From Chryseobacterium sp. R2A-55 (GTDB lineage Bacteria > Bacteroidota > Bacteroidia > Flavobacteriales > Weeksellaceae): a DNA stretch of 60,801 bases. Both the position numbers and the translations under genes were made by a program. Where the stretch lies: assembly GCF_021401085.1 (NCBI RefSeq), contig NZ_JACBFP010000014.1, positions 1 through 60,801 of the forward strand, given 5' to 3'. The notes below the pieces were generated by a model that saw only the letters and a program-made list of their open reading frames with translations, was not told the origin of the DNA and did no database searches. How positions within the stretch are numbered: position 1 is the stretch's first letter; each line of letters begins with the position of its first letter. Positions 8,432-16,680 of the stretch are shown here, one piece after another.

Positions 8432-9834
8432 AGATAAAGTCGCATTTTGGCTTCATATTCAGGTTTTACTTTCATCGATCTGAAAAACTTGTTCTCGTTG
8501 GTGTAGGATATACGGTAATAGATGATTTTATCCGCATAGTATTTAAAGTAGGGGTGGCTTTTCAACCAAGATTCAGGCGCATCCATTAAACTGTATTTCT
8601 GAACCTGGTCTGTGTTCAGAGGGGATTGATTTACAAGCTTTTGCGCCAAATCCCTGTCGATATTGTAGGTTTCCAGAATCTGGTCCTTGTTGACAAAACC
8701 ACCCAGTTTATTTCGGAAACCGATGAGACTCGCCGCAGATTTTTCGTCAAAGCCAAATTCAACCAATTGTTTGAAGGTGATTTCATTTAAGTTTGTTTTT
8801 GAGAAATCGGTTTTTTGATCGGTAGATTTGGTGGTGAAATTGTTGTTTGTACCGCTTGAAGAAGTTGGTTGAGCAATCATGCTTTCACTTTTCAAGACAA
8901 TATATGGCTTCATTTCCTGAAACTTTTCACTGGAGATCACAAAACATCGCTCGATGTCATCCAAAGTTTTAAAACTTCCGCGCAAATTTCGATCCCGATA
9001 ATTGATGATGACTTGTGCCTGTTTTTCAGAAAAGCCCAAATTTTTCCAGCCTTCCAAATCCGTTGTGTTCGGATCAAAGTTTTGGTAGATGATTTGTGCT
9101 TTTGCCGGCTTGAAATCAGGCTTTTGATAATTTGGTTTGGTAATGGCGAAGTTTTCCGGGGTTTTTCTGGGCAAAATCAAAAAGGGCTCCATCTTTTTGT
9201 AATTCTCGTCACTGATGATGAAGCAGGCTTTGAACTTTTCTTTGCTTATGAAACTTCCGCCCAGATAATTTCTGTAATTCAAGATTGCAATGGACTGATT
9301 CTCCGTGAAACCCATTTTCACAAAATCATCAACAGTAAAAAGATCGGGATTAAATTTACCGGGAATCCTTAATTCTTTTCTCGAATAGCGAGTTTTGTTG
9401 GAAGAATTGTCGTAATAATTTTTAGCATTAGCATTTGATTGGTGATGGCCATTGAAAGAAGGTGCAGTCTCAGGAAGTAGGATAAAAGCTTCAATTTCTG
9501 CGAATTTCTGCTCAGAAATAGCATAGCATTTCTTCAGTTGCTGCTTCGAAACAAAATTTCCTCCAACAATTGATTTGTATTTCAGGATGGTGGCGACTTG
9601 CCTGTCAGAGAAACCCATCGACTTCCATTCTGCTTCAGAGAGATTGTTTGGATTGAAATTTTTTAGCGTGACTTTTTCTGCCTCCAAATAGTTTATAGGT
9701 GCGGCATTTTCTTGCGGTTCTTCGGTCTTTTCGGCTTTGTTAAAATAGACCAATCCAGCAAAAAGAATCGCGCCGGAAGTTGCAAATCCGAAAAAGTAAT
9801 TTTTAACAGCTGAAATTTGGAAATTGAGATTCAT
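8425..9834 (-). CDS. membrane-anchored protein with four ComEA-like helix-hairpin-helix repeats
   Basis: A 469-residue protein with a short N-terminal membrane segment (about 15-31) and four tandem repeats at about 59-120, 160-221, 252-313 and 345-402. Each repeat has F-[NS]-x-N/D...GF[ST]-x-[KR]-Q..I..Y[KR] then [GF]-F-x-[ST]-[KL], typical of helix-hairpin-helix domains that bind DNA backbone non-specifically. The ComEA-like anchor-plus-HhH layout would place the repeats outside the cytoplasmic membrane, suggesting DNA capture or uptake; this is inference. ComEA proteins usually have one HhH pair, so four is unusual for the role. The upstream gap holds a five-copy repeat. Confidence 0.75.
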   Translation of the reverse strand: MNLNFQISAVKNYFFGFATSGAILFAGLVYFNKAEKTEEPQENAAPINYLEAEKVTLKNFNPNNLSEAEWKSMGFSDRQVATILKYKSIVGGNFVSKQQLKKCYAISEQKFAEIEAFILLPETAPSFNGHHQSNANAKNYYDNSSNKTRYSRKELRIPGKFNPDLFTVDDFVKMGFTENQSIAILNYRNYLGGSFISKEKFKACFIISDENYKKMEPFLILPRKTPENFAITKPNYQKPDFKPAKAQIIYQNFDPNTTDLEGWKNLGFSEKQAQVIINYRDRNLRGSFKTLDDIERCFVISSEKFQEMKPYIVLKSESMIAQPTSSSGTNNNFTTKSTDQKTDFSKTNLNEITFKQLVEFGFDEKSAASLIGFRNKLGGFVNKDQILETYNIDRDLAQKLVNQSPLNTDQVQKYSLMDAPESWLKSHPYFKYYADKIIYYRISYTNENKFFRSMKVKPEYEAKMRLYLK

Positions 9835-9882
9835 CGTAATAAGTTTTTACAAACTTATTTCAAAACTTAAAGATAATGAGTA

Positions 9883-9982
9883 GTGAAAACACCTTTTTCA
9901 AGTAGTGAAAACACTTATTTTTAAGGGGTGAAAACACTTATTTTTAAGGGGTGAAAACACGGATTGCTTTGCGCTAAAACAC
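9883..9982. repeat. five-copy iteron-like array, core GTGAAAACAC every 22-23 bp
   Basis: Four exact copies of GTGAAAACAC start at 9883, 9905, 9928 and 9951; a degraded fifth (GCTAAAACAC) starts at 9973. The spacer between cores 2, 3 and 4 is TTATTTTTAAGGG or a close variant. Spacing is 22, 23, 23 and 22 bp, about two helical turns. The array fills the gap between the MerR gene stop and the HhH gene start. It may be a protein-binding array or a dispersed tandem repeat. Confidence 0.9.
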
Positions 9983-10324
9983 CTACTCCGGTTTTTCCAC
10001 AAGGGAGTCTTTTAATTTTTGAAGCTCTGCCTTCACGAATTCCAGGCGGTCAATCATCGTGATGGTTTCGGAAATTTTCGAATTGGTCGTCAAAGCAATT
10101 CTGGCACCATCCAAGGTATAGCCTTTTTCTTTGACTAAATGGTAAATCATTTGGAGGTTTTTCAAATCTTCTGGTGTGAAATACCGGTTTCCTTTTTTAT
10201 TTTTTTTGGGCTTAATGATCGGGAATTCCTGCTCCCAATACCGAATGAGCGAAGCATTTACATTAAACGCTTTTGCTACTTCACCGATAGAATAATAAAG
10301 TTTGTCCGGTAAATCGATTCTCAC
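9983..10324 (-). CDS. MerR family transcriptional regulator
   Basis: A 113-residue DNA-binding protein with an N-terminal MerR winged helix: YSIGEVAKAFNVNASLIRYW, then NRYFTPEDL and a following helical part (LVKEKGYTLDGARIAL). It is short, without a recognisable C-terminal effector domain and with no cysteine metal site, so its inducer is unknown. Single-domain MerR proteins like this one are common in Flavobacteriia. It is followed by the repeat array and the HhH gene on the same strand and may regulate that gene. Confidence 0.9.
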   Translation of the reverse strand: MRIDLPDKLYYSIGEVAKAFNVNASLIRYWEQEFPIIKPKKNKKGNRYFTPEDLKNLQMIYHLVKEKGYTLDGARIALTTNSKISETITMIDRLEFVKAELQKLKDSLVEKPE

Positions 10325-10348
10325 TTTCTGCCTTTAAAATTTGAAATT

Positions 10349-10356
10349 CAAAGATA
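10349..10356 (-). promoter_or_regulatory. -7 promoter element (TATCTTTG) of the MerR gene
   Basis: TATCTTTG on the minus strand, 24 nt upstream of the start codon. No -33 element at the standard spacing. Confidence 0.45.
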
Positions 10357-10436
10357 GAAAATTTTGATCAAATTTTTCAGAATTTCTCTATCGATCAAAA
10401 TCTAATCGAAATGTGTGGTAACTCAAATATTTTCAG

Positions 10437-10444
10437 TATTTTTG
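10437..10444 (+). promoter_or_regulatory. -7 promoter element (TATTTTTGC) of rpsA
   Basis: Exact match to TAnnTTTG plus the frequent following C. A transcript starting just downstream would have a leader of about 115 nt before the rpsA start, long enough for leader control. Confidence 0.5.
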
Positions 10445-10565
10445 CACCACTTTTTGTGGGAGTATTTGGCAAAGCTTAAAACCTTAACAATTAACATCTT
10501 CCGTATTTTTCGAAAACCACATTCAGCCAATCATCGAAAAAGAAGGAATACAAATTTTTTATTTT

Positions 10566-12347
10566 ATGTCTGAAACGACACACAAAGAAGAGGTTCTTTT
10601 GAACCAAAACGTAGCTCCAGAACAGTTTGACTGGGATTCTTTCGAATCTGGTCTAGATGCGGATGCAAGAAAAGAAAAAAGCGACCTGGAAGAAATCTAC
10701 AACGGGTCACTGAAAAACTTGCATGACAACGATGTGCTTGTAGGAAAAGTGGTAAGACTTACCGACAAAGAAGCAATCGTGGACATCAACTTTAAATCTG
10801 AAGGAGTGATCTCTCTTAACGAATTCCGTTACAACCAAGGTTTAGCTGTTGGTGATGAGGTGGAAGTAATGGTGGACAGAAGAGAAGACAAATCCGGTCA
10901 GCTTCAGCTTTCCCACAAAAAAGCAAGAACGCTTAAAGCCTGGGATAAAGTGAATGAACTTCATGAAACAGGTGAAATCGTGAACGGATTCGTGAAATCT
11001 AGAACCAAAGGTGGTATGATCGTAGATGTACACGGAATCGAGGCTTTCTTGCCAGGTTCTCAAATCGACGTGAAGCCAATCAAAGATTACGATCAGTTTG
11101 TAGGAAAAACAATGGAATTCAAAGTGGTGAAAATCAACCCGGAATTCAAAAACGTTGTAGTTTCTCACAAGGCATTGATCGAAGCAGACTTAGAAGGTCA
11201 GAAAAAAGAAATTATCGCTCAGCTTGAAAAAGGTCAGGTTCTAGAGGGAACTGTGAAAAACATTACTTCTTACGGGGTGTTCATCGATTTAGGAGGTGTT
11301 GATGGTCTGATCCACATTACCGATCTTTCTTGGTCCAGAGTAAACCATCCATCAGAAATCCTTGAAGACGGACAGACTGTGAAAGTGGTTATTCTTGATT
11401 TCGATGATGAGAAAACAAGAATCCAATTGGGTATGAAGCAGCTGGAAGCACATCCGTGGGATGCACTTTCTGCTGATTTGAAAGTGGGTGACAAAGTAAA
11501 AGGGAAAGTAGTGGTTCTTGCTGATTACGGTGCTTTCGTAGAGGTTGCTCCAGGTGTGGAAGGATTGGTACACGTTTCTGAAATGTCTTGGTCAACCCAC
11601 TTGAGAAGTGCGGGTGATTTCGTGAAAGTAGGAGATGAAATCGAAGCAGAAGTATTGACTTTGGATAGAGAAGACAGAAAAATTTCTTTGGGAATGAAGC
11701 AACTTACCCAAGATCCATGGGCAAATATCGAAACCAAATATCCAGTTGGTTCTAAACATGTTGGAACCGTAAGAAACTTTACCAACTTTGGAGTTTTCGT
11801 GGAATTGGAAGAAGGAATCGATGGTTTGATCTATATCTCTGATCTTTCTTGGACTAAGAAAATCAAGCATCCATCTGAATTTTGTGCGGTTGGTGATAAG
11901 TTAGATGTAGTGGTTCTAGAATTGGATACTGCTGCAAGAAGACTTTCATTGGGTCACAAACAGCTTCAAGAAAATCCTTGGGATAAATTTGAAACCAAAT
12001 ATGCTGAAGGAACAGTTCATGCAGGAAAAGCAACCGAAGTTTTCGACAAAGGAGCTCAGGTTCAGTTTGAAGATGTTGAGGTAGAAGCTTTCTGTCCTGC
12101 AAGATTGTTGGAAAAAGAAGACGGTTCCAAAATCAAAAAAGGAGAAGAAGCGAACTTCAAAGTGATCGAATTCAACAAGGAGTTCAAGAGAGTAGTGGTT
12201 TCACACACCGGAACTTTCAGAGACGAAGAAAAAAGAAATGTCAAAGAAGCAACGTCTAAACCGGCGGCAACTTCTGGCGAAGAAAAAACCACACTTGGTG
12301 ACATCGACGCTTTGGCAGAACTGAAAAAGAAAATGGAAGGGAATTAA
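10566..12347 (+). CDS. rpsA: 30S ribosomal protein S1
   Basis: A 593-residue protein with six S1 RNA-binding repeats, starting near residues 57, 138, 221, 308, 394 and 480. The middle ones are canonical (for example GVFIDLGGVDGLIHITDLS). S1 binds mRNA on the 30S subunit and helps initiation, which matters in Bacteroidota where Shine-Dalgarno sequences are rarely used. The C-terminal tail is Lys/Glu-rich. It stands alone, with a strong terminator and a long leader. Confidence 0.97.
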   Translation: MSETTHKEEVLLNQNVAPEQFDWDSFESGLDADARKEKSDLEEIYNGSLKNLHDNDVLVGKVVRLTDKEAIVDINFKSEGVISLNEFRYNQGLAVGDEVEVMVDRREDKSGQLQLSHKKARTLKAWDKVNELHETGEIVNGFVKSRTKGGMIVDVHGIEAFLPGSQIDVKPIKDYDQFVGKTMEFKVVKINPEFKNVVVSHKALIEADLEGQKKEIIAQLEKGQVLEGTVKNITSYGVFIDLGGVDGLIHITDLSWSRVNHPSEILEDGQTVKVVILDFDDEKTRIQLGMKQLEAHPWDALSADLKVGDKVKGKVVVLADYGAFVEVAPGVEGLVHVSEMSWSTHLRSAGDFVKVGDEIEAEVLTLDREDRKISLGMKQLTQDPWANIETKYPVGSKHVGTVRNFTNFGVFVELEEGIDGLIYISDLSWTKKIKHPSEFCAVGDKLDVVVLELDTAARRLSLGHKQLQENPWDKFETKYAEGTVHAGKATEVFDKGAQVQFEDVEVEAFCPARLLEKEDGSKIKKGEEANFKVIEFNKEFKRVVVSHTGTFRDEEKRNVKEATSKPAATSGEEKTTLGDIDALAELKKKMEGN

Positions 12348-12372
12348 GTCCGGAAATTTTTAAAATAATGAG

Positions 12373-12402
12373 TCCACCATTGAAAAATGGTGGATTTTTT
12401 AT
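12373..12402 (+). terminator. rpsA terminator
   Basis: TCCACCATT-gaaa-AATGGTGGA hairpin followed by TTTTTTATT, 25 nt after the rpsA stop. Confidence 0.9.
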
Positions 12403-12539
12403 TGCCTAATGTTGAGCTCTCAACCCAAAAATTCCTGATTATATCGTTTTCAATACCATATTTTCGGCGACCAATATTGCCAATTCAGAGTAATGCAACT
12501 TTTTCTGTTTTTTTAGTGTTAAAAATTCAAAAGATGTCA

Positions 12540-12576
12540 AAATAATTTATATATTCGAAGCCAAATAATTTATATA
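12540..12576. repeat. 14-bp direct repeat upstream of the M36 peptidase gene
   Basis: AAATAATTTATATA occurs at 12540-12553 and again at 12563-12576, 23 bp apart start to start, ending one base before the start codon. It could be a regulatory site or an AT-rich coincidence. Confidence 0.5.
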
Positions 12577-12577
12577 C

Positions 12578-15277
12578 ATGAGAAATAGAAATTTACCTTT
12601 GAAAATAGCAGCAGCCTGCTTTTTGTTTTCGATCGGAAATGCCAATGCGCAAGATTTCAAGTCTATTCTTCAGGGCCATCTTTCTGCGAAGAGCGGCATC
12701 CTGAAATCAGATTTGAAAGATTTTGAGATCACCAATGTTGATTATTCAGAATCGATGAAAGGAAATGTAATCGACTTCCAACAGTCTTATCAAGGAATTC
12801 CGATTTACAACGCTACCGGGAAATCATTGATCAAAAAAGACCAGATTTTTTATATTACTGAAGCTTTTGCCAAAACCTATGCCAATGTTTCATCTCCTAG
12901 CTCCGCGAGACCCGCTCAGGAAGTCTTCACGAAAATGGCTTCAAAGATCAACCTTAAAAACAGTTCGAGCTACACCGTACTCGGAATTAAGGATGCAGAT
13001 TTAGACACTCCTTTCGTGAAAACCAGACCGATTTATTTTCAGACTGAAAATAATGACTTGAGGTTAGCTCAGGAGTTCGTTTTTCCTGAAACAGGAAGCA
13101 GTGCATACTGGCATATTCTGGCAGACGCAGTTACAGGAGAGATCTTAAGTAAAGAAAACTTGACGATTTCGTGTAGCTTTAGACATGATGCTTATCACCA
13201 TGATTACTCTTCACACAATCCTGAAGGTTTCACGGTAGATTTTGCACATCAGTCCGCTCCAGAAATTTCTGCTCCAAAAGCTGCCACAGCTGCAGCTGCT
13301 TTAGATGCAACATACAGAGTTTTTCCATTGCCTGTTGAAAGTCCTATTCATGGCAATAGATCTTTGCTGACAAATCCATGGACTGATGTAGGAATTGTAC
13401 CAAACGCGGTTACAGACGGTTGGCACACCGTTTCCGGAGGTTCCTTTGCGGGTTCCTATAATACTACCCGTGGAAATAATGTAATGGCTTATGAAGATAA
13501 GGCAAACATCAATGCTCCCGGTGCATATGCAGATGGTGGGGCAAACCGGCTTTTTGATTTTCCATTTGTGGCAAATGATACTGCCGGAAATCTTAATGCT
13601 GCCATTACCAATCTATTCTACATGAATAATAAAATGCACGACATTTTTTATTCATTGGGATTCACCGAAACCGCCAAAAACTTTCAGGCATTTAACTTCG
13701 GAAGAGGAGGTGCTCAGAATGACTACGTGATGGCGGAAGCTCAAGACGGAGGAGGAACAGATAATGCCAACTTCTCTACGCCAGCTGATGGTTCCAGAGG
13801 AAGAATGCAGATGTATCTTTGGAATCCATCCGTGATCCAAAGATTGTATTATAATACTCCAGCCGAAGCTGTCGGCAGAGAAACTGAAGCTTTAATCTCT
13901 ACAACATTTGGACCGCAATTAACTGCGACTGGTGTTACGGCAGATGTAAAACTTTCTCCGGTACTTGATGCATGTTCACCACTTCCTGCAGGTTCACTTG
14001 CCGGTAAAATTGGATTAATTGAGAGAGGAACATGTGAATTCCAGGCAAAAGTGCAAGCAGCTCAAAATGCAGGTGCTGTTGCTGCGATTATCTACAGCTT
14101 GCCAGACTCTACTCCAACTTCGGGAATGGGTGGAACCAATCCTAATATCACAATCCCTTCTGTATTGATTCCAAATTCTGAAGGACTATATATGAAAGGA
14201 CTCGTTAATGGTGGAACCACTGTAAATGTGACCTTGAAGTATGACCCAGCCGCTCAAAAATTCAGAGACGGAGATTTCGATAATGGAATCGTGGCACACG
14301 AGTATGGTCACGGAATTTCAACCAGACTGGTTGGATCTCTTAGCTCAAGTGCAAATAAAGAGCAAATGGGAGAGGGATGGTCTGATTTCTTTGCCTTAAT
14401 GCTTACAAACAGACCTGGAGATAATGCTTCCGTTCCTAGAGGAATTGGTACTTATGCGATTTCAGAGCCAATTACTGGTGGTGGAATTCGCCCTGCACCT
14501 TATTCACCGGATCCTGGAGTAAATAACTATACTTATGATGATACCAACGGAATGGAGTACACCAACACATTGGGTCAGATTGTACCGGATGTACACTCTA
14601 TTGGATTTGTTTGGGCTACAATGCTTTGGGATCTTCATTGGAAATATGTTGAAAAATATGGTTACGCATCCAATGTGATGGCCAACAAAAACAGTGGTAG
14701 CTATAAAGTATTGGAGCTGGTAACCAACGCACTGAAACTGACTCCAACTAACCCCGGATTCATTCAGGGAAGAAATGCGATCCTAGCTGCAGAAGCTGCA
14801 ATTGCAGGAGTTCCGGGTGCTCCAACAGCTCCTGGTAATTTTGATCCTTTCGGTTTACATGGTGGACCAGATAAATGTATGATCATCAACGTGTTTGCGA
14901 AAAGAGGTTTAGGACTAAATGCTTCTGCAGGTTCGCCAACCAATATCAATGACCAGGTGGCAGATTTTGCAGAGGTTGATCCTAATGATCAGTCCATCTG
15001 TAAAGATTACACCTTGGCAACTGCTGAAACTGCTGTGAAAGATGCGATGAATATCTATCCAAACCCAGCTAAAAATGAATTCTTTATCAAAACTGGTAAA
15101 AATATTTCTGGTAAAGTATCCGTAGAAATCTATGACGCTTCCGGAAAACTGGTTTCAAATCAAAGAATCAATCCAACTGACGCAGTAAATACCCAGAATT
15201 TGACAAACGGGGTTTACATGGTGAAAGTTTCAGGAATGGGCGTGAACTATTCTTCCAAACTGATGATTAAAAAATAA
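12578..15277 (+). CDS. secreted M36 (fungalysin-like) metallopeptidase with PA and T9SS sorting domains
   Basis: A secreted zinc peptidase of 899 residues: signal peptide (to about residue 25, NANAQ), propeptide with FTP-type segments to about 200, and a fungalysin catalytic domain. The zinc site is HEYGH at 574-578, with E599 in GEGWSDFF as probable third ligand. A protease-associated domain is inserted before the zinc site (about 465-560, GKIGLIERGTCEFQAKV). The C-terminal 75 residues start at IYPNPAK and end KLMIKK, a T9SS sorting domain. It probably acts with the M4 peptidase in extracellular protein digestion. Confidence 0.95.
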   Translation: MRNRNLPLKIAAACFLFSIGNANAQDFKSILQGHLSAKSGILKSDLKDFEITNVDYSESMKGNVIDFQQSYQGIPIYNATGKSLIKKDQIFYITEAFAKTYANVSSPSSARPAQEVFTKMASKINLKNSSSYTVLGIKDADLDTPFVKTRPIYFQTENNDLRLAQEFVFPETGSSAYWHILADAVTGEILSKENLTISCSFRHDAYHHDYSSHNPEGFTVDFAHQSAPEISAPKAATAAAALDATYRVFPLPVESPIHGNRSLLTNPWTDVGIVPNAVTDGWHTVSGGSFAGSYNTTRGNNVMAYEDKANINAPGAYADGGANRLFDFPFVANDTAGNLNAAITNLFYMNNKMHDIFYSLGFTETAKNFQAFNFGRGGAQNDYVMAEAQDGGGTDNANFSTPADGSRGRMQMYLWNPSVIQRLYYNTPAEAVGRETEALISTTFGPQLTATGVTADVKLSPVLDACSPLPAGSLAGKIGLIERGTCEFQAKVQAAQNAGAVAAIIYSLPDSTPTSGMGGTNPNITIPSVLIPNSEGLYMKGLVNGGTTVNVTLKYDPAAQKFRDGDFDNGIVAHEYGHGISTRLVGSLSSSANKEQMGEGWSDFFALMLTNRPGDNASVPRGIGTYAISEPITGGGIRPAPYSPDPGVNNYTYDDTNGMEYTNTLGQIVPDVHSIGFVWATMLWDLHWKYVEKYGYASNVMANKNSGSYKVLELVTNALKLTPTNPGFIQGRNAILAAEAAIAGVPGAPTAPGNFDPFGLHGGPDKCMIINVFAKRGLGLNASAGSPTNINDQVADFAEVDPNDQSICKDYTLATAETAVKDAMNIYPNPAKNEFFIKTGKNISGKVSVEIYDASGKLVSNQRINPTDAVNTQNLTNGVYMVKVSGMGVNYSSKLMIKK

Positions 15278-15298
15278 TTTTTAATTCATAACTTTATG

Positions 15299-15327
15299 AC
15301 CGTCCAGTTTTCCTGGGCGGTTTTTTT
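15299..15327 (+). terminator. terminator of the M36 peptidase gene, flush against the next start codon
   Basis: ACCGtCCAG-tttt-CTGGgCGGT stem-loop then seven T. The next gene's ATG begins on the base after the T run. Confidence 0.85.
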
Positions 15328-15891
15328 ATGGTAGATTTCAAAATAACAGCTGATGGGGTAGTCTCCAAGCAATTTCTTGATTTGAATATTGCGGCTTTTT
15401 CGGAAGCATCCATTTTTGTACAAAAATTACCCTACAAAAGAAATCAAAACAAAAATGACAGACTCTGTGTTTTTAAGGACAATGGCGGAACATGCGGCAC
15501 CAAACACGCTTTGCTGAAAACATTGGCAAACGAAAACGGAGTGAAAGAATTAAAGCTATTTCTAGGAATTTTTAAAATGAACGCTTTGAACACTCCAAAA
15601 ATATCCTGGGTTTTGGGGAAATATCATCTTTATGAAATGCCCGAAGCCCACAATTATTTAAAGTATAACAATGAAATCTTAGACTTCACCCGAAAAAACT
15701 CAAAACCTGAAGATTTCATTTCAGAATTCATAGAAGAGGTAGAAATTGAACCTGAACAGATTTCTGATTTCAAGGTGAAATACCATCAAATATTCATCGA
15801 AAGATATTTGAGCGAAAATCCTCAGATTCCGTTTGATATGTGGCGGTTCTGGGATATCCGGGAAGAATGTATTGAGGCGCTCCAAAAATGA
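15328..15891 (+). CDS. unknown protein with a transglutaminase-like Cys-His-Asp pattern
   Basis: A 187-residue soluble protein I cannot assign by name. It contains NGGTCGTKHALLKTLA with C56, then H108 in EAHNYLKYNNEILDFT and D119, which matches the order and local sequence of the transglutaminase-like Cys-His-Asp triad. The fold assignment is inference. It has no signal peptide. Its ATG directly follows the M36 terminator, and its stop overlaps the base of the rplS terminator, so it is packed between two other units with no visible leader. Confidence 0.7.
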   Translation: MVDFKITADGVVSKQFLDLNIAAFSEASIFVQKLPYKRNQNKNDRLCVFKDNGGTCGTKHALLKTLANENGVKELKLFLGIFKMNALNTPKISWVLGKYHLYEMPEAHNYLKYNNEILDFTRKNSKPEDFISEFIEEVEIEPEQISDFKVKYHQIFIERYLSENPQIPFDMWRFWDIREECIEALQK

Positions 15892-15892
15892 A

Positions 15893-15920
15893 AAACCCAC
15901 CAAATAAATCCGGTGGGTTT
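15893..15920 (-). terminator. rplS terminator
   Basis: AAACCCACC/GGTGGGTTT hairpin with TTTTTC following on the minus strand, 24 nt after the rplS stop. It also sits at the end of the convergent transglutaminase-like gene and may serve both. Confidence 0.85.
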
Positions 15921-15943
15921 CTCTATTGTTGTTGTCTGAATTC

Positions 15944-16294
15944 TTATTTGTAAGAAGCGTCTTTGATTCTCGCTTTTTTACCTCTAAGGTTTCTGAAATA
16001 GTAGATTCTCGCTCTTCTCACTTTACCTCTTCTATCCACCACAATTTTCTGCAAAGCAGGCATGTTGATCGGGAAAACTCTCTCTACACCCACATCTCCG
16101 CTCATTTTTCTGATGGTGAAAGTTTTGGTAGCACCAGTTCCTCTCAACTGAATCACCACTCCTTTGAAGAACTGGGTTCTAGTTTTCTGGCCTTCTTTAA
16201 TTTCGTAATACACGGTGATGGTGTCACCGGCTTTGAATTCTGGGAATTCGTTTTTCGTAATGTACTTGTCTTGTACGTACTTTAATAAATCCAT
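15944..16294 (-). CDS. rplS: 50S ribosomal protein L19
   Basis: bL19, 116 residues, located at the 30S-50S interface. The start is MDLLKYVQDKYITKNEFPEF; an in-frame ATG 12 codons upstream adds MLLSLTNIFYKK, which is not part of the family. The C-terminal core (GKVRRARIYYFRNLRGKKARI) is conserved. It is a single-gene unit with a strong promoter and terminator. Confidence 0.96.
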   Translation of the reverse strand: MDLLKYVQDKYITKNEFPEFKAGDTITVYYEIKEGQKTRTQFFKGVVIQLRGTGATKTFTIRKMSGDVGVERVFPINMPALQKIVVDRRGKVRRARIYYFRNLRGKKARIKDASYK

Positions 16295-16364
16295 TTTTTT
16301 ATAAAAAATATTGGTCAAGCTAAGCAACATTCACGTCCTTCGTCAGAGGTTGGTTAACGGTCTG

Positions 16365-16395
16365 CAAAAATAAAACAATTTTTTCTCATGCACAA
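16365..16395 (-). promoter_or_regulatory. rplS promoter (TTG-N20-TATTTTTGC)
   Basis: Minus-strand -33 TTG (16393-16395) and -7 TATTTTTGC separated by 20 nt, an excellent Bacteroidota promoter. It predicts a leader of about 65 nt before the L19 start. Confidence 0.7.
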
Positions 16396-16592
16396 CAACC
16401 GGGTAAAATTTTTCTTCCGTAATTGTCATTACGAAGATGAACAGTGAAGAAATCCCAAAAACGAACCGATCTTTTGAATTATCCACTATCATCAGAAAAT
16501 CACTAAACCACTCCTTAATTCTCCCATACTCCAACCGATCATCGCGTGTCCCTCTCCATCGCTTAGCAAAAGCATGCTGATCTTTCCAGCCG

Positions 16593-16680
16593 CTCGGGTC
16601 GGGCTTTCCACTACAACAGCTCGTTCTACCCCCTAAAATCAGCGCTATTGCGGGGTTTCCATTTCAATCCCTCACGCTCG
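16593..16680. repeat. interspersed repeat, copy A
   Basis: Contains GGTCGGGCTTTCCACTACAA and, further on, CGGGGTTTCCATTTCAATC. The block at 43155-43240 has GGTCCCGCTTTCCACTATAT and GCCGTTGCAATCGGGG. Both sit in gene-free gaps and are GC-richer than their flanks. Confidence 0.6.

Noticed and set aside
9883..9982. CRISPR array
   Set aside because: The repeat core is only 10 bp, the spacers are about 13 bp and near identical to each other, and there are no cas genes.
16343..16534. 63-codon minus-strand frame upstream of rplS
   Set aside because: It covers the rplS promoter and has no conserved pattern or start context.
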